Shown here: positions 17,383-26,320 of the stretch, one piece after another | Numbering within the stretch: the stretch's first letter is position 1 | Layout: every line of letters starts with the position of its first letter | Assembly (NCBI RefSeq): GCF_022867865.1 | Contig: NZ_JALIEC010000006.1 | Location: forward strand, 186,001 to 250,000 | Direction: 5' to 3' | Source of the DNA: Phaeobacter sp. J2-8 | GTDB taxonomy: Bacteria > Pseudomonadota > Alphaproteobacteria > Rhodobacterales > Rhodobacteraceae | DNA length: 64,000 nt | The notes under the pieces: model-generated | Seen by the model: only the letters and a program-made list of their open reading frames with translations | The model's database searches: none | What the model was told of the DNA's origin: nothing | Translations under genes and position numbers: made by a program

Positions 17383-18909
17383 TTGATGACCGACAGCCAA
17401 AAACGTGCCCCCAATATCCTCTTCATCATGTGCGATGACCATGCCGCACAGGCCATTGGGGCCTATGGCTCGCGTTTGAACGAGACACCGAACATTGATC
17501 GGATCGCGCAGGACGGTGTTCGGCTGAACAATTGTTTTGTCACTAATTCGATCTGTACGCCCAGCCGGGCCGCGATTTTGACCGGTCAGCACAATCACAT
17601 CAACGGTGTGACGACGCTGGACACGCCATTTGACACGCGCCGCCCGCATCTGGGCAAACATCTGCAACAGGCGGGCTACCGCACGGCGATGATCGGCAAA
17701 TGGCATCTTGGCGAAGGGCCGGACCATGAACCGACAGGCTTTGATCATTGGTCTGTTCTGCCGGGCCAGGGCGATTATTTCGACCCCGAATTCATCGGCC
17801 CCAAGGGCCGCGCGCGCGAGCCCGGATATGTGACCGATCTGATCACCGACAAATGTCTGGATTGGATGAAGCAGGACGATGACCGGCCTTTTTTCCTGAT
17901 GTGCCATCACAAGGCCCCGCATCGGAATTTCGCGCCGCATCCGAAAAATCGCGGGCTGTACACCGACATTGATATTCCGGTGCCCGACAGCTTTGACGAC
18001 GATTATGCCACCCGGTCGCAAGCGGCAAAAGAAGCGCGCATGCGGGTGCGCAATGATTTTGAATATGAAGATCTGGGTCTGGCGCAACCCGAAGGCGGGG
18101 CCGAGGTCGGCGAAATCCATTTCGAGGGCAAACCGGGGCGCAAGGTGCCGCACCCCGACGACCCGACCGGGCTGCGCCTGATCGACACCAACACCGGCGA
18201 GGTGTTCACCTTTGACAGCGAACGGGAATTGGCGCTGTTCAAATATCGCCGTTACATCCAACGCTATCTACAATGTGTGGCCTCGGTGGACGAAAGCGTC
18301 GGTCGGCTGCTCGACCATCTGGAGGCAACCGGACAGGCCGAAAATACCATTGTGATCTATACCTCGGATCAGGGGTTTTTCCTGGGCGAACATGGCTGGT
18401 TCGACAAACGGTTCATGTACGAAGAATCGCTGCGAATGCCGTTTTTGATTCGCTACCCCAACGGGTTGGCGGCCGCCGAACGCGACGAGATGATCTGCAA
18501 TGTCGATTTTGCGCCGACGCTGCTCGATTTTGCCGGGGCAAAAGTGCCGAGCTATATGCAGGGGCGCAGCTTTCGACCCTGTCTTGAGGGCACCACGCCC
18601 GAGGATTGGCCAGATGCGGTTTACCACCGGTATTGGATGCACCGCGACAACAGCCATCAAGCCTTTGCCCACTATGGTCTGCGCAACCAACGCTACAAGA
18701 TCATCCATTGGTACAATGACGGTCTGGGCCATCTGGGAACGGGCGAAAAGACCGATCCGCCGGAATGGGAATTGTTCGATCTCGAATCAGATCCAAGCGA
18801 ATTGGTGAACCTGTGGGATGCGCCCGAACATGGCGAGGTCCAGGAACGGATGCTTGCGGCGCTGGAAAACCGAATGCAGGAAATCGGCGACATCCCAGAG
18901 CACCGTTAG
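17383..18909 (+). CDS. Type I (formylglycine) sulfatase
   Basis: A 508-residue S1-type sulfatase. The signature is CTPSR with Cys57 (to be formylglycine) and Arg61, in NSICTPSRAAILTGQHNH. Metal ligands are Asp17-Asp18 (IMCDDHA) and YTSDQGFFLGEHGWFDK. Two other active-site segments, GKWHLGEGP and CHHKAPHR, are typical of N-acetylglucosamine-6-sulfatase/mucin-desulfating relatives. There is no signal peptide, so cytoplasmic action is predicted. It stands alone between a GntR gene and an ABC operon and ends in a hairpin that includes its stop codon. The natural substrate is unknown. Confidence 0.92.
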   Translation: MMTDSQKRAPNILFIMCDDHAAQAIGAYGSRLNETPNIDRIAQDGVRLNNCFVTNSICTPSRAAILTGQHNHINGVTTLDTPFDTRRPHLGKHLQQAGYRTAMIGKWHLGEGPDHEPTGFDHWSVLPGQGDYFDPEFIGPKGRAREPGYVTDLITDKCLDWMKQDDDRPFFLMCHHKAPHRNFAPHPKNRGLYTDIDIPVPDSFDDDYATRSQAAKEARMRVRNDFEYEDLGLAQPEGGAEVGEIHFEGKPGRKVPHPDDPTGLRLIDTNTGEVFTFDSERELALFKYRRYIQRYLQCVASVDESVGRLLDHLEATGQAENTIVIYTSDQGFFLGEHGWFDKRFMYEESLRMPFLIRYPNGLAAAERDEMICNVDFAPTLLDFAGAKVPSYMQGRSFRPCLEGTTPEDWPDAVYHRYWMHRDNSHQAFAHYGLRNQRYKIIHWYNDGLGHLGTGEKTDPPEWELFDLESDPSELVNLWDAPEHGEVQERMLAALENRMQEIGDIPEHR

Positions 18910-18916
18910 GTGCTCT
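18897..18916 (+). terminator. Hairpin overlapping the sulfatase stop codon
   Basis: AGAGCACC pairs with GGTGCTCT across a GTTA loop; the TAG stop lies at the loop/stem junction. Only a short T/A stretch follows, so it may be a weak terminator or an mRNA 3-prime end stabiliser. Confidence 0.5.
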
Positions 18917-18985
18917 TAATGGGTTGTAAGTAAAGTCAAAAATCCTCCTCCATCCAGATAATGTACAAAAAAGCAAAAAAAACAC

Positions 18986-19018
18986 TTTACGCATTTTGAG
19001 TTCAGTCATAACGTTATG
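18986..19018 (+). promoter_or_regulatory. Promoter with LacI-type palindromic operator CATAACGTTATG
   Basis: A perfect 12-bp palindrome with a central CG, the hallmark of LacI/GalR operators, lies at 19007-19018, 71 bp before the binding-protein ATG. A -35-like TTTACG (18986-18991) lies 17 bp upstream of TAACGT (19009-19014), so the palindrome would cover the -10 element and repress when bound. The LacI-family gene at 24179 in the same operon is the natural candidate regulator. Confidence 0.65.
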
Positions 19019-19089
19019 GCGACGACAGGGAGACCAGCGTGCCAGCCAGGGAACGGCACCAGGACATCGTCGCAATGGAGGAGGAAAAT

Positions 19090-20391
19090 ATGACTTTTAC
19101 CCAGAAATCCGGCGTCGGACGGCGCACCATTCTTGGCGCGCTTGCTGCGGGCACAATGCTAAGCCCGTTCGGGATTGGCGCGGCACATGCTGCTGACATC
19201 TCGGGCGAGTTGGTGATGATCAACTGGCTTGCCGGCGCCCAGGGCGAGATGATGGAGGCGCTGCAGGCGGATTTCGTCGAAAAGAACCCCGACATCACCT
19301 TTCGCAACATCGTGCCGACGTCGTCCGGCGACACCCGTGGCGGCATCCGCACCGTTCTTTTGGGCGGCGAACAGGCCGATCTGTTGATCAACACATGGCC
19401 CGCCTTCCGCCAGGAGCTTCTAGATGCCGGGATGATCCTGCCGGTCGATGAAGCCTGGGAAGAAAACAACTGGGGCGATCTGCTGGCCGACAGCTGGAAG
19501 GATCTGTCGAGCATTGATGGCGTAAACTATGGCGTCACCTACACATTTGGCGACCGTTCGGGCATTTGGTACAAGACCGATTCAATGGAAAAGGCCGGCA
19601 TCACGCCGCCCGAAACCTGGGACGATTTCATCGCCGGATTTGACAAGCTGAACGCAGCCGGCATCACGCCGGTGTCGATCCCGGCCAAGATCTGGGCCCA
19701 TGCGGAATGGTTTAAATCGACGCTTCTGCGGGTGGCGGGCGCGGATTTCATGTCCAAACTTGCCAGACACGAAGTGCCCTGGACCAGCCCCGAGGTTGTG
19801 ACCACTTTCGAAAAACTGGCCGAGATGCTGAATGCGAACTGCTGCACCGACCCCAACACAATGCTGGCCTCGATCTGGCGGGATTCGGCGGACACCACGC
19901 TTTTGACCGGGGAATCCGGCTATATGCTGATCGGCATGTGGCTGAACACCCGCGCAAAACAGGAATACGGCTTCGAGCCGGGCAAGGATTTCGACATCTT
20001 CCAATATCCGGCCATGGGCATGGGATATGACAATCAGTCGATGGTGGACGCCAAGGAATTCAACGTGTTGTCGTCGGTCAAGAACGTCGATGCGGCCAAT
20101 GCATTCATGGGCTACATGCTGACACCCGACGCGGCCAAGATCATGGCCGATTTCGGTCTCGCCTCGCCATCCAGCGCGGTTGATCCTGCGATCTATGACC
20201 CGGTTGTGCAGCGCGCGGTCAACGAGGTGCTGAAAGCCGAAAAAGTGCATTTCGTGCTGGGCGATCTGTTGCCGGGTGATCTGGTGCATGAATACCGGAT
20301 TCAGATCCAGAAGTTCCTTCAGGATCCGTCGGACGAGACCATCGCAGCGGCGGTCCAGAAGATCGAAGACGTCGCGAACGATTCCTACTGA
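19090..20391 (+). CDS. Carbohydrate ABC transporter substrate-binding protein (family 1), Tat-type signal
   Basis: A 433-residue periplasmic binding protein of the CUT1 class (SBP_bac_1). ATG at 19090 follows GGAGGAGGAAA, so it is preferred over the upstream in-frame start at 19039. The N-terminus GVGRRTILGALAAG has a twin-arginine-like motif and ends AHA-A, suggesting Tat export of a folded protein. The mature part (VMINWLAGAQGEMMEALQ, FGDRSGIWYKTDSMEKAG) is typical of oligosaccharide or sugar-derivative binders. It is the first gene of a seven-gene operon with two permeases, a glycosidase candidate, LacI regulator, ATPase and an MR enzyme. Confidence 0.92.
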   Translation: MTFTQKSGVGRRTILGALAAGTMLSPFGIGAAHAADISGELVMINWLAGAQGEMMEALQADFVEKNPDITFRNIVPTSSGDTRGGIRTVLLGGEQADLLINTWPAFRQELLDAGMILPVDEAWEENNWGDLLADSWKDLSSIDGVNYGVTYTFGDRSGIWYKTDSMEKAGITPPETWDDFIAGFDKLNAAGITPVSIPAKIWAHAEWFKSTLLRVAGADFMSKLARHEVPWTSPEVVTTFEKLAEMLNANCCTDPNTMLASIWRDSADTTLLTGESGYMLIGMWLNTRAKQEYGFEPGKDFDIFQYPAMGMGYDNQSMVDAKEFNVLSSVKNVDAANAFMGYMLTPDAAKIMADFGLASPSSAVDPAIYDPVVQRAVNEVLKAEKVHFVLGDLLPGDLVHEYRIQIQKFLQDPSDETIAAAVQKIEDVANDSY

Positions 20392-20392
20392 G

Positions 20393-21331
20393 ATGACGGA
20401 CACAACGACAAGTTCAGTGGACGGGCCGAAAGGCCCGCCCATCGGCGCGCTGCGCTTGCCGCGCCAACTGAGCCAGAGCCGCGCCGCCTATATCCTGTTG
20501 GCCCCGCTGTTGATATTTTTCGGAATTTCCGTGGTCTATCCGGTGGTGGAAACGATCCGGCTCAGCTTCTTCGAGATCAAGGGCCTTGCCCCGCCCAAGG
20601 CCGTGGGTCTTGGCAATTATCTCAAGCTTTTTTACGATGAGAATTTCATGCGCGCCCTGCGCGTTACGTTTTACTGGTCCTTCTCTGCCACCTTCTTTTC
20701 GGTGATCATTGGCTGGGCGCTGGCCATGGCCTGTGCGCTGAAGCCCCGCGAAACAATGGTGTTTCGGGTGTTGATCTTTGCTGCCTACGGCGTGAGCGAG
20801 GCGGTGGTCGGCTTTATCTGGTTGGGGATCTATCGGCCCGACTATGGATTGCTGAACGGTATTCTCGGCGGCATGGGGCTGGAGCATCTGCAACAGGCCT
20901 GGCTGGGCAATCCGGCCACCGCGCTGACGGCGGTGATCGTGGCCTATGTCTGGACCCAGGTCGGGCTGCCGTTGATGATGTGCTTTGCCTCGATCCAGTC
21001 GATCCCGCGCACCTATTTCGAAGCGGCCTATATCGACGGTGCCAAACCGATGTCGATGATGCGCCATATCGTGATGCCGCTGTCGCTGCCCGGTGTGCGC
21101 GTGGCGATTTTCATCAACCTGCTGCAAAGCCTCAAGGCATTTGACCTGATCTATATGCTGACCGGCGGCGGGCCGGTGCGGACAACGGAAACCGTCGGCT
21201 TCTTCATGTTCCGGGAATCGATGCTGAACTTCAAACTGGGCTATGGCGCGGCAAGCACCGTGGTGCTGTTGGTGGCGGTTCTGATCGTGTCGATCCCGCT
21301 GATTGCACAACGCACGAGGGCAGTGAAATGA
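20393..21331 (+). CDS. CUT1 sugar ABC transporter permease (MalF/UgpA type)
   Basis: A 312-residue inner-membrane permease with six predicted membrane segments. ATG at 20393 follows the binding-protein stop by one base; the longer upstream open frame reads through that gene and is rejected. The EAA loop is EAAYIDGAKPMSMMRHIVMP, the contact site for the ATPase, and the C-terminal part has LTGGGPVRTTETVGFFMF, typical of MalF-like subunits. It overlaps the partner permease by ATGA. It should form the channel with the 21328 product. Confidence 0.93.
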   Translation: MTDTTTSSVDGPKGPPIGALRLPRQLSQSRAAYILLAPLLIFFGISVVYPVVETIRLSFFEIKGLAPPKAVGLGNYLKLFYDENFMRALRVTFYWSFSATFFSVIIGWALAMACALKPRETMVFRVLIFAAYGVSEAVVGFIWLGIYRPDYGLLNGILGGMGLEHLQQAWLGNPATALTAVIVAYVWTQVGLPLMMCFASIQSIPRTYFEAAYIDGAKPMSMMRHIVMPLSLPGVRVAIFINLLQSLKAFDLIYMLTGGGPVRTTETVGFFMFRESMLNFKLGYGAASTVVLLVAVLIVSIPLIAQRTRAVK

Positions 21332-22149
21332 TCGGCAAGACACCAATCTGGGTTCTCCCCATTGTCGCGATTGTGGCGCTGATCTGGATCGTGCCACTGT
21401 TGGGGTTGGTCATCATCTCGATCCGGCCCATGGCGGAAACCACGCTGGGCTGGTGGTCCATGGCCGAGGTGACATTCACCCTGGATGCCTGGACCACGGT
21501 TTGGGACAAATTCCCGCTTGCCTATGCCGCCTGGGTATCGACCAAGATCGCCGTGATCTCGACCTTGATCCCGATGGTCATGGCACCGGCCGCGGCCTAT
21601 GCGTTTCACTACCTCAGCTTTCCGATGCGCCGCGTGTTGTTGTTGATCATCGTCAACGCCTTTGTTCTGCCCAATCAGGTGGTGGTGATCCCGCTGTTCC
21701 TGCTGTGGCGTGATCTGGGCATGATCGACAACATGTGGTCGGTGATCATTCCCTTTGCGGGTCTCAGCTTTGCCTGGTCGGTGTTTCTGGTGAAAAACTA
21801 TCTGGAAGACTTCCCCAAGGATCTGATCGAAGCGGCACAGATTGACGCCTGCGGCCCGATTGCACGCTTCTTCTATATCGTGCTGCCCAACATGCTGACG
21901 CCGATCGCCGCTGTGGCCATCCTGCAATTCATGTGGACCTGGAACGGGTTGCTGCTGCCGGTTGTCTTCCTGCGGGACGAGCTGCCGCTGCCGGCATTGT
22001 TGGCGCGGGTGCAGGGCGTTTACGACAACAATTTCGATCAGGTTGCCGTCGCGGCCATCATCACAACCATCGTGCCTTTGGTCATCTTCGTGGTGTTCCA
22101 ACGCTATTTCACCGCCGGGGCGCAGACCAAGACCGGGAGCAAAGAATGA
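21328..22149 (+). CDS. CUT1 sugar ABC transporter permease (MalG/UgpE type)
   Basis: A 273-residue inner-membrane permease with six predicted segments. The EAA loop EAAQIDACGPIARFFYIVLP and the FMWTWNGLLLPVVFLRDE segment before the last helices are typical of MalG-like subunits. It overlaps both neighbours by four bases (ATGA), indicating tight translational coupling with the MalF-type partner and the glycosidase candidate. It completes the membrane part of the importer whose ATPase is at 25227. Confidence 0.93.
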   Translation: MIGKTPIWVLPIVAIVALIWIVPLLGLVIISIRPMAETTLGWWSMAEVTFTLDAWTTVWDKFPLAYAAWVSTKIAVISTLIPMVMAPAAAYAFHYLSFPMRRVLLLIIVNAFVLPNQVVVIPLFLLWRDLGMIDNMWSVIIPFAGLSFAWSVFLVKNYLEDFPKDLIEAAQIDACGPIARFFYIVLPNMLTPIAAVAILQFMWTWNGLLLPVVFLRDELPLPALLARVQGVYDNNFDQVAVAAIITTIVPLVIFVVFQRYFTAGAQTKTGSKE

Positions 22150-24182
22150 ACCGTACCTTTTCGCCGCTGCGCTATCGCCAGATCCACCTGGATTTCCACA
22201 CGTCCGAAGCGATCAATGGCATTGGCGCGGATTTCGATGCCGAGGTTTTCGGCGACACCTTGGTAAAGGCCAATGTCGACAGCATCACCATCTTCGCCCG
22301 TTGCCACCATGGTTGGAGCTATTATCCAAGCGAGGTCGGCCCGGTCCATCCCGGATTGGCACGCCCGGATCTGTTGGGGGAAATGGTGGCGGCCTGTCGC
22401 GCCCGCGACATCGAAACGCCGATCTACATCACCGTGCAATGGGATGAATACATTGCCCGCGAACATCCCGAATGGCGGGTGATGAGCGCGACAAATGCCT
22501 CCAAACACCCCAGCACCGATGTGTCGGCATCACGCCAGTTGACCGCGACATGGCACACCGTCTGTTTGTCACATCAGGGATTTCGCGACTATATCCTGGC
22601 CAGCGGCCAGGAAGTGGCCCGCAAATACGCCCCGCCGGGTCTGTTCTTTGATATCGTCAACACCTTTGATTGTGTCTGCCCGACCTGTGTAAAAAACATG
22701 GAGACCGCCGGGCTTGACCCCGAGCGCGCCGAAGACCGGGCGGAAAATGACCGCGCCACGCTGGATGCATTCCGCAAACAGATTTCCGACGCGCTCTGGG
22801 CGGAATTCCCGGATATGCGGATATTCTACAATGCCGGGCACATCCACAAACGTGATCCGGGCCGGTATGACACCTATTCCCACCTCGAAATCGAAAGCCT
22901 GCCAACCGGGGGCTGGGGGTGGAACCACTTTCCCTCAAACGCGCGATATGCGGTGCCCAAAGGGTTTGACACGCTGGGCCAGACCGGCAAGTTCCATACC
23001 ATGTGGGGCGAATTCGGCGGGTTCAAATCGGCGAACTCGCTGGATTACGAATGCGCCCAGATGGCGGCGCTTGGCACCAAATGCCTGATTGGTGACCAGC
23101 TGCACCCCGATGGCGTGATCAATGCCGATACCTATGCGCGGCTGACCCCGGCCTATGCCCGGATCAAGGCGTTGGAACCCTGGCTGAAGGGTGCGCAGCA
23201 GCTTTCCGACATCGGCATCCTGTCGGTGGAACATTTCGGCAGCCACGGCGCGCGCAAGAACAATCAATCCGACGATGGTGCGACGCAGATGATGCTGGAA
23301 TTGCATCTGCCATTTGACATGCTGGACAGCGCATCCGACTTTGACGCCTATCCGCTTTTGATCCTGCCGGATGATATTCCGGTTGGCCCGGACCTGGCCG
23401 CGCGGTTGAAATCCTATCTGGCCCAGGGCGGACGGATCATCGCGTCGGGGCGGTCCGGTCTGTCCCCCGATGGCGGCTTTGCCCTGCCCTTCGGCATTGA
23501 CGATCTTGGCGGGGAAACCGCGCTTGATCCGACATATCTCACGGCGGCGGGGCTGGATCGGCGCATTCCCGAAAGTGCCGTGGTGGTCTATGCCCCGGCG
23601 CGCAAGGTCGCGCTGGCCGGTGGTACGGCTCTGGGCGAGGTGACGCCGCCCTATGCCAACCGCACATGGCGCAGCTTTTGTTCGCATCAGCATTTCCCGG
23701 ACGATCCCAACGCCGCCGCGATTGGCCCCGGCATCGTGGCGACGGATCAAACCGGATATCTGGCCTGGCCGATTTTCGACACCTACAAGCGGATCGGCCA
23801 GCCGATCTATAAATACGCGGTTGCGGCGCTGATTGATCGCTTGCTGCCCAGCCGCAGGTTGGTGACAGATCTGCCTTCCAACGGGCGGGCCAGCGTCACC
23901 CGGCAAGAGGACCGGACGATCCTGCATCTGCTGTATGGCGGCCCACAGGTTCGCGGTGTCGGGGTGGACGATCTTCAGAACGGCCACCGCCATATCGAGG
24001 TGATCGAAGACATTCCGCGCCTCGGGCCGCTGACCGCGTCGGTGGCTTTGGATCAAAAACCGGCGCGGGTGGTGACCGTGCCAGACGGCACAGCATTGGA
24101 TTGGGACTGGCAGGATGGCCGCGCCACTGTGAACCTGGACGGGTTGCACATTCACCGCGCCATCGCCTTTGAAACGACATGA
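22146..24182 (+). CDS. Putative glycoside hydrolase of the GHL6 / beta-galactosidase-trimerization type
   Basis: A 678-residue protein without a signal peptide. The N-terminal barrel-like part carries YRQIHLDFHTSE, the hallmark of the uncharacterised hypothetical glycosyl hydrolase 6 (GHL6) group, then FARCHHGWSYYPS, YITVQWDEYIAREHPEW and FFDIVNTFDCVCPTC. The region around 390-480 (GILSVEHFGSHGARKN, LLILPDDIPVGPDLAARL) resembles the glutamine-amidotransferase-like trimerization domain that follows GH42-type barrels. It is embedded between permease and LacI genes, so it most likely cuts an imported oligosaccharide in the cytoplasm. Catalytic acids cannot be assigned by eye, and the substrate is unknown. 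Confidence 0.72.
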   Translation: MNRTFSPLRYRQIHLDFHTSEAINGIGADFDAEVFGDTLVKANVDSITIFARCHHGWSYYPSEVGPVHPGLARPDLLGEMVAACRARDIETPIYITVQWDEYIAREHPEWRVMSATNASKHPSTDVSASRQLTATWHTVCLSHQGFRDYILASGQEVARKYAPPGLFFDIVNTFDCVCPTCVKNMETAGLDPERAEDRAENDRATLDAFRKQISDALWAEFPDMRIFYNAGHIHKRDPGRYDTYSHLEIESLPTGGWGWNHFPSNARYAVPKGFDTLGQTGKFHTMWGEFGGFKSANSLDYECAQMAALGTKCLIGDQLHPDGVINADTYARLTPAYARIKALEPWLKGAQQLSDIGILSVEHFGSHGARKNNQSDDGATQMMLELHLPFDMLDSASDFDAYPLLILPDDIPVGPDLAARLKSYLAQGGRIIASGRSGLSPDGGFALPFGIDDLGGETALDPTYLTAAGLDRRIPESAVVVYAPARKVALAGGTALGEVTPPYANRTWRSFCSHQHFPDDPNAAAIGPGIVATDQTGYLAWPIFDTYKRIGQPIYKYAVAALIDRLLPSRRLVTDLPSNGRASVTRQEDRTILHLLYGGPQVRGVGVDDLQNGHRHIEVIEDIPRLGPLTASVALDQKPARVVTVPDGTALDWDWQDGRATVNLDGLHIHRAIAFETT

Positions 24183-25240
24183 CAGGCCCCCGACACCGCC
24201 CCGTCACCATCATCGAGGTCGCCAAGGCCGCCGGGGTGTCCATTGGCACAGTGTCCCGGTTTCTGAATGACCTGCCGGTAAAGCCGCAAAACCACAAATC
24301 GGTGTCCGAAGCCGTCGAACGGCTTGGCTATCGCCGCAATGCGCTGGCCACCGCGATGAAGGCCACGCGCACCGGTTTGATTGGTGTTCTGGTGCCCAAT
24401 CTGGACGAATTTCACAGCGGTCTGGTCACCCAATTGACCAAAGAGTTGCGCGGCATGGGCATGATGAGCGTCAGCCATTGCCACGACAACAGCCATGATA
24501 CCGTCGCCGAGGCGCTGGATTTCTTTCGCAATTACCGGGTGGATACGCTGGTGATGGGCGGATCAGAGGAGCATGTGAATGCGATCCGCGCCCTGATCGA
24601 TTCCGGCACGCCGGTTGTCACCTATGACAATCCGCAGGAAAACATGACCCTGAACGGGGTCGAGGTCGACAATATCGCCGGCGCCATAGCCGCCACAGAG
24701 CATCTGATCAACGCCGGGCACAAACGCATCGGGATTTTGACCGGCACGCTTGGCAGCCTGACCAGCTCTGATCGGCTGGAGGGGTGGCGGCGCGCGATGA
24801 TGGCCGCCGGGCTGGAACCGTCAGAGGATCTGATCCACGAAGGCCATTGGTCACGGGCCGGCGGCGCATTGGGCATGGCGCATTTCCTGGATATGGCCGA
24901 TCCGCCGACGGCGGTCTTTGGCTCCAACTTCCGCACAACCACGGGTGCAATCAAACTCTTGCGCGAACGCGGCGTTCACATCCCGCAGGACATCTCGATT
25001 GTCAGTTTCGACGATGCCGAAGTGTTCCGCATGGCAACGCCGCCGATCACGGTGGTGGCCCAGCCCATTGATCTGATGGCGCGGACGCTGGCCGCACGGG
25101 TGGCCGAAAACTGTGGCATGCGCCAATCCGAAACCCCGGACGACCACAGGGTCGTTCTGACCTGTACACTTATTGACCGCGCCTCTGTCGCGCCACGCAC
25201 GGCACAAAACGAAGGAGCCCAATCCAATGTCGGCACTTGA
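24179..25240 (+). CDS. LacI-family transcriptional regulator
   Basis: A 353-residue repressor-type protein. The N-terminal LacI helix-turn-helix spans about residues 8-30 (VTIIEVAKAAGVSIGTVSRF) followed by the hinge YRRNALATAMKATRTGLIGVLVP. The periplasmic-binding-protein-like effector domain fills the rest, with GIAATEHLIN-like (AGAIAATEHLINAGHKRIG) and SIVSFDDAEVFRM motifs. It overlaps the glycosidase candidate by ATGA and runs 14 bases into the ATPase gene. It probably controls its own operon through the CATAACGTTATG palindrome at 19007, released by an imported sugar (inference). Confidence 0.92.
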   Translation: MTGPRHRPVTIIEVAKAAGVSIGTVSRFLNDLPVKPQNHKSVSEAVERLGYRRNALATAMKATRTGLIGVLVPNLDEFHSGLVTQLTKELRGMGMMSVSHCHDNSHDTVAEALDFFRNYRVDTLVMGGSEEHVNAIRALIDSGTPVVTYDNPQENMTLNGVEVDNIAGAIAATEHLINAGHKRIGILTGTLGSLTSSDRLEGWRRAMMAAGLEPSEDLIHEGHWSRAGGALGMAHFLDMADPPTAVFGSNFRTTTGAIKLLRERGVHIPQDISIVSFDDAEVFRMATPPITVVAQPIDLMARTLAARVAENCGMRQSETPDDHRVVLTCTLIDRASVAPRTAQNEGAQSNVGT

Positions 25241-26320
25241 ACTCGCAAGCTTTACAAAGTGCTACGGTGCGCAAGAGGTGATCCATTCCATTGATCTGGA
25301 GATTGAGGAAGGATCGTTCACCGTCTTTGTCGGGCCATCCGGCTGTGGCAAATCCACCATGCTGCGCATGATTGCCGGGCTGGAGGAAATCACCGGCGGC
25401 GAATTGCGCATCGACGGGGCGCGGATGAACGATGCCAACCCGGTGCAACGCGGTGTGACCATGGTGTTCCAGAACTATGCGCTTTATCCGCATATGACGG
25501 TGCGCAAAAACATCGGGTTCGGCCTTAAAATGCTGGGTGTCCCGCGCAAACAGATTGATGAACAGGTGCAAAAGGCGGCGCAATCGCTTCAGATCGAGGC
25601 GCTTCTGGATCGCAAACCCGCGCAGCTTTCGGGGGGCAGCGCCAGCGCGTCGCCATTGGGCGCGCCATCGTGCGCGAACCACGGCTGTTCCTGTTTGATG
25701 AACCTCTGTCGAACCTTGATGCGGAATTGCGGGTCGCGATGCGGGTCGAACTGGCCAAACTGCATCAGGATATTGGCGCGACCATGATCTATGTCACCCA
25801 TGATCAGACAGAGGCGCTGACATTGGCCGACAAGATCGTGGTGCTGCGCGATGGCCGGATCGAACAACAGGGCAGCCCGATGACCTTGTACGAAGATCCG
25901 GCCAATGAATTTGTCGCCGGCTTCATCGGCAGCCCGCGCATGAACTTTCTTGCGGGCCGGGTGTCCGGCGGCGAGGTGGTGCTGGATGTCGGGCCGCGCG
26001 TGCCGTTTCAGGCCGAAAGCTCTGGCTGGTCAGAAGGCGCGGTGGTCAAGGTCGGGGTCCGACCCGAGCATCTTGTTCCCGGCACCGGCGGCGCATTCCA
26101 GATCGCGGCACATGTGGATGTGGTCGAAAATCTGGGCGGCACCCGCTATATCTATGGCAGCCAGACCAATGGGTCGAGCGTGATCGCCGAAACCCGCGAC
26201 CCGCGCCCGCCCCAACCGGGCAGCAGCGTGACATTGTGCGCCTGCCCGGAGCATCTTTTGGCCTTTGATGCCGACGGCAACCGGCTTCGGGGTACATTGG
26301 GCCGGGGGGCCACCGCATGA
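25227..26320 (+). pseudogene. Sugar ABC transporter ATPase (UgpC/MalK family), broken by loss of one G in a G tract at 25631-25636
   Basis: Begins at ATG 25227 after GAAGGAG, inside the LacI gene end. Walker A GPSGCGKST is at 36-44. At the ABC signature the frame fails: CTTTCG is followed by six G in total where seven are needed to encode LSGGQRQRV, so the first frame drifts into SASASPLG while the rest ([26 protein letters not shown], and the C-terminal regulatory domain) continues in another. Total length is one base short of 365 codons. All catalytic motifs survive in the corrected reading. It is the only ATPase in this operon, so a real mutation would disable the importer unless another UgpC, such as 51316, substitutes. 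Confidence 0.88.

Noticed and set aside
22935-24155. 406-codon open frame on the minus strand
   Set aside because: Antisense to the GHL6-like gene; rich in His, Arg and Gly with no domain.
25631-25636. Programmed ribosomal frameshift at the G tract
   Set aside because: No slippery heptamer with a supporting pseudoknot was evident, and similar one-base breaks occur in six other genes, which points to sequencing error.
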